15,549 nt of DNA from RGIG7300 sp045133915 (GTDB taxonomy: Bacteria > Bacillota > Clostridia > Oscillospirales > CAG-272). Both the position numbers and the translations under genes were made by a program. The first letter of the stretch is position 1. Each line of letters begins with the position of its first letter. The notes beneath the pieces are model-generated. The model was not told the DNA's origin. It made no database searches and worked only from the letters and a program-made list of their open reading frames with translations. Location: NCBI GenBank assembly GCA_045133915.1, contig JBGUUX010000093.1:1-15549 (forward strand), given 5' to 3'. Of the stretch, positions 14,135 through 15,549 are shown in pieces.

Positions 14135-14237
14135 AACGAATAACGAACAATGAATAATTACGGTAGTAAGCTGTTGCGTTGAGCAACAGCTTTCTTCATT
14201 TAACTCTACACTCTAAACTGTAAACTCTAAACTTACA
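14135..14237. repeat. Heptamer-hairpin-heptamer intergenic element (second copy of the architecture)
   Basis: Three tandem 7-mers, AACGAAT AACGAAC AATGAAT, occupy 14135-14155 and are followed by AATT. A perfect 10-bp hairpin comes next: AAGCTGTTGC (14168-14177) with GCAACAGCTT (14183-14192), loop GTTGA. Then come the exact 10-mer CTTCATTTAA (14194-14203) and four 7-mers, ACTCTAC ACTCTAA ACTGTAA ACTCTAA (14203-14230). Order, period and the post-hairpin 10-mer match the element at 2402-2511, while heptamer and stem sequences differ. A further CTTCATTTA copy is at 14253-14261, perhaps a remnant of another module. Confidence 0.8.
14168..14200 (+). terminator. Possible intrinsic terminator after the small cysteine-containing gene
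   Basis: The 10-bp hairpin at 14168-14192 is followed by the pyrimidine-rich TTTCTTCATTT, 45-77 bases after the stop of the 70-residue gene. The stem is stable, but the U-tract is broken by C and A, and the hairpin belongs to a repeat element, so termination is only plausible. Confidence 0.4.
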
Positions 14238-14323
14238 AACGGTTTGATATCGCTTCATTTACATTATATTTTACGATCAAAAATCTCAAGCAAGTGATAA
14301 GTTTAGAGTGATGAGTTTAGAGT
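14210..14323. repeat. Long inverted repeat built from 7-mers
   Basis: The left arm (14210-14235) and right arm (14298-14323) pair over 26 positions: 10 perfect pairs, a 4-base mismatch (GTAA against GATG), then 12 perfect pairs. Both arms are heptamer arrays (ACTCTAA on the left, TTAGAGT on the right). The 62-base loop contains CTTCATTTA and a weaker inner pairing, TTGAT..CG (14244-14252) with CGATCAA (14274-14280). A GTTTTTATT tract follows the right arm, giving a terminator-like outline on the plus strand just before the next promoter. Confidence 0.7.
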
Positions 14324-14328
14324 TTTTA

Positions 14329-14356
14329 TTGCACTTCTGCTCCTTGTACATATAAT
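14329..14356 (+). promoter_or_regulatory. Candidate promoter of the DUF3343-cysteine desulfurase pair
   Basis: TTGCAC (14329-14334) is followed after 16 bp by a perfect TATAAT (14351-14356), 22 bp before the ATG at 14379. The -35 word is the same as in the candidate era promoter. It begins six bases after the long inverted repeat ends. Confidence 0.5.
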
Positions 14357-14378
14357 GTATCAAGGGAGGTTGAAATCT

Positions 14379-14597
14379 ATGGCAAAAGTAAATAACGGAT
14401 GTATAATTTCCTTACCCACAGAGACCTACGCTATGTCGGCACAAAGGCTGCTCTCCGCAAACGGCATAACCGCAAGGGTGGTTAAAACCGACCCCTCTGC
14501 CACAAAGAAGGGTTGCAACGTTGGCTTAGAGGTTGATTGCCGCGTTATGGCAAAGGCAAAAGGAATACTGTTAAACCACAGTATCCCAGTATCGTAG
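14379..14597 (+). CDS. DUF3343 (putative Se/S carrier-like) small protein
   Basis: A 72-residue protein. The CIISLPTETYAMSAQRLLSANGITARVVKT opening and the KKGCNVGLEVDC segment (C46, C54) fit the DUF3343 pattern: a beta strand, a helix carrying an AE/AQ-like motif, then a glycine-cysteine turn. Family knowledge links DUF3343 to proteins proposed to carry selenium or sulfur, often beside cysteine desulfurases or YedF-like genes; no biochemistry is implied here. The frame opens at 14355, but AGGGAGG (14363-14369) lies nine bases before the ATG at 14379, so that start is chosen. It ends two bases before the desulfurase start codon, so the two are surely one transcript. The assignment is by motif resemblance. 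Confidence 0.65.
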   Translation: MAKVNNGCIISLPTETYAMSAQRLLSANGITARVVKTDPSATKKGCNVGLEVDCRVMAKAKGILLNHSIPVS

Positions 14598-14599
14598 CT

Positions 14600-15549
14600 A
14601 TGATATACCTAGATAACGCCGCCACCACCTACCCAAAACCAGAAGGCGTATACCGTGAGGTATCCCGCTGTATGACCGACTATTGCGGCAACCCCGGCAG
14701 AGGCGGACACAGTTTGTCGCTGGCTGCGGGAAGAGCCGTCTACGACTGCCGATGCCTTGTAGCAGAGCTCTTCTCAGCTGAGCCTGAAAACGTGATCTTT
14801 ACCCTTAATACCACCTACGCCCTCAATATGGCAATAAAGGGTATAGTAAGAGAGGGAGACCATATAATCATATCCAATATGGAGCATAACTCTGTGCTTC
14901 GTCCGGTGATAGCAACAGGGTGTGACTACGATATATTTGATGCTTCAAAAGATACCGAAAGGATCCTTTTGGAAATAGCATCAAAGCTGACCCCCCGTAC
15001 CCGTATGATAGTCTGCACCCACCGCTCAAACATCTGTCCCATACGTCTACCCATAAAGGCGATAGGACAGCTTTGCCGACAGCGGGGACTTTGCTTTATA
15101 GTGGACGCGGCACAGTCGGCGGGGGTATACCCCATAGATATGAGAGAGTGCCATATAGACGCCCTCTGCTTTGCAGGGCATAAATCTCTTTACGGAATAC
15201 AAGGGGTCGGCGGTGTGGCGTTCTCAAACCGTTATAAGGGAGAGTCGGCAAGAAAGCTCCATACCTTGGTGGAAGGCGGAAGCGGTATAGCTTCCCTTGA
15301 AGAATATATGCCTTCCCTGCTCCCCGAGCGCCTTGAGGCAGGAACGCTCCCCACACCTGCCATCGCAGGTCTGTCACAGGGTATAAAGGCTATAACCGAG
15401 GTGGGTATCACCCATATCCGCGAGCATGAGATAACCCTCTACAGACGCATGAGAGAAAGGCTATGTAACCATGACCGCATAGAGGTATACTGTCGTGATA
15501 TAGGCTATGGCGAGACTATGCTCTTTAACGTGGAGGGTATGCCGTCGAC
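14600..15549 (+). CDS. Class-V aminotransferase / cysteine desulfurase family protein, 3' end cut by window
   Basis: The first 316 residues of a PLP-dependent fold-type I enzyme. It starts MIYLDNAATTYPKPEGV, the standard cysteine desulfurase opening. Cofactor residues are in place: H96 in MEHNSVLRP, N144 in HRSN, D169 and Q172 in VDAAQSAG, and the Schiff-base lysine K195 in FAGHKSLYG. LPERLEAGTLPTPAIAGL (241-258) matches the late family motif. Together with the upstream DUF3343 gene this fits the subgroup annotated as 'cysteine desulfurase family protein' rather than the IscS/NifS housekeeping type. The C-terminal active-site cysteine region lies beyond the window, so desulfurase activity cannot be confirmed. 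The HRSNICPIRLPI segment departs from the common HASNVCG-type sequence (Ala to Arg, Gly to Pro). The ATG at 14600 follows the previous stop by two bases. Confidence 0.88.
   Translation, partial: MIYLDNAATTYPKPEGVYREVSRCMTDYCGNPGRGGHSLSLAAGRAVYDCRCLVAELFSAEPENVIFTLNTTYALNMAIKGIVREGDHIIISNMEHNSVLRPVIATGCDYDIFDASKDTERILLEIASKLTPRTRMIVCTHRSNICPIRLPIKAIGQLCRQRGLCFIVDAAQSAGVYPIDMRECHIDALCFAGHKSLYGIQGVGGVAFSNRYKGESARKLHTLVEGGSGIASLEEYMPSLLPERLEAGTLPTPAIAGLSQGIKAITEVGITHIREHEITLYRRMRERLCNHDRIEVYCRDIGYGETMLFNVEGMPS

Noticed and set aside
14926..15377. Minus-strand frames of 69 and 93 codons
   Set aside because: Both lie inside the cysteine desulfurase gene and have no coding features of their own.
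1..15549. tRNA, rRNA, transposase or prophage genes
   Set aside because: No cloverleaf-like tRNA sequence, rRNA signature, DDE/Y1 transposase or integrase was recognised on either strand.

Overview
The window reads as chromosomal DNA of a spore-forming, Gram-positive anaerobe of the class Clostridia, most like the gut Ruminococcaceae/Oscillospiraceae. This rests on the sporulation genes (yqfC, yqfD, a ylbJ-like gene), the Bacillus/Clostridium-type gene order yqfC-yqfD-phoH-ybeY-era-recO, the purine-rich ribosome binding sites, and a DUF3343 plus cysteine desulfurase pair. It is an inference from gene content; no rRNA or marker search was possible. Nothing in the genes looks like a phage, plasmid or insertion sequence.

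From about 13.0 kb down to position 1 all genes lie on the minus strand. In transcription order these are two spore-coat/engulfment-type genes (yqfC, yqfD), a PhoH-family ATPase, the rRNA-processing endonuclease YbeY, the ribosome-assembly GTPase Era, the recombination mediator RecO and MutS2. Then come two TIM-barrel sugar isomerase/epimerase-type genes and, after a 283-bp gap, rhaB (rhamnulokinase), rhaA (L-rhamnose isomerase) and a two-SIS-domain amino-sugar isomerase/deaminase-like gene cut by the window edge. Spacing from yqfC to the second TIM-barrel gene is very tight, so it looks like one long transcriptional unit with at least one internal promoter (before era). rhaB-rhaA is set off by its own candidate promoter. 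RhaA and RhaB convert L-rhamnose to L-rhamnulose 1-phosphate; the aldolase RhaD is not in the window.

From 13.06 kb rightward the plus strand carries a short YlbJ-like membrane protein and a 70-residue cysteine-containing protein. A repeat-rich gap follows, then a DUF3343 small protein and a class-V aminotransferase/cysteine desulfurase cut by the right edge.

The most unusual content is in the intergenic gaps. (i) 4052-4278 holds ten consecutive short hairpins with different stems. Eight of them have arms that begin ATG and end CAT, joined by 3-nt linkers that are GAA in the left part and TTC in the right part, so the array is mirror-symmetric. (ii) 2402-2511 and 14135-14237 share one architecture: tandem 7-bp repeats, a perfect 10-12 bp hairpin, the exact 10-mer CTTCATTTAA, then tandem 7-bp repeats of a different sequence. 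(iii) 14210-14323 is a long inverted repeat built from such heptamers. These look like families of non-coding repeat elements and are the best candidates here for something undescribed.
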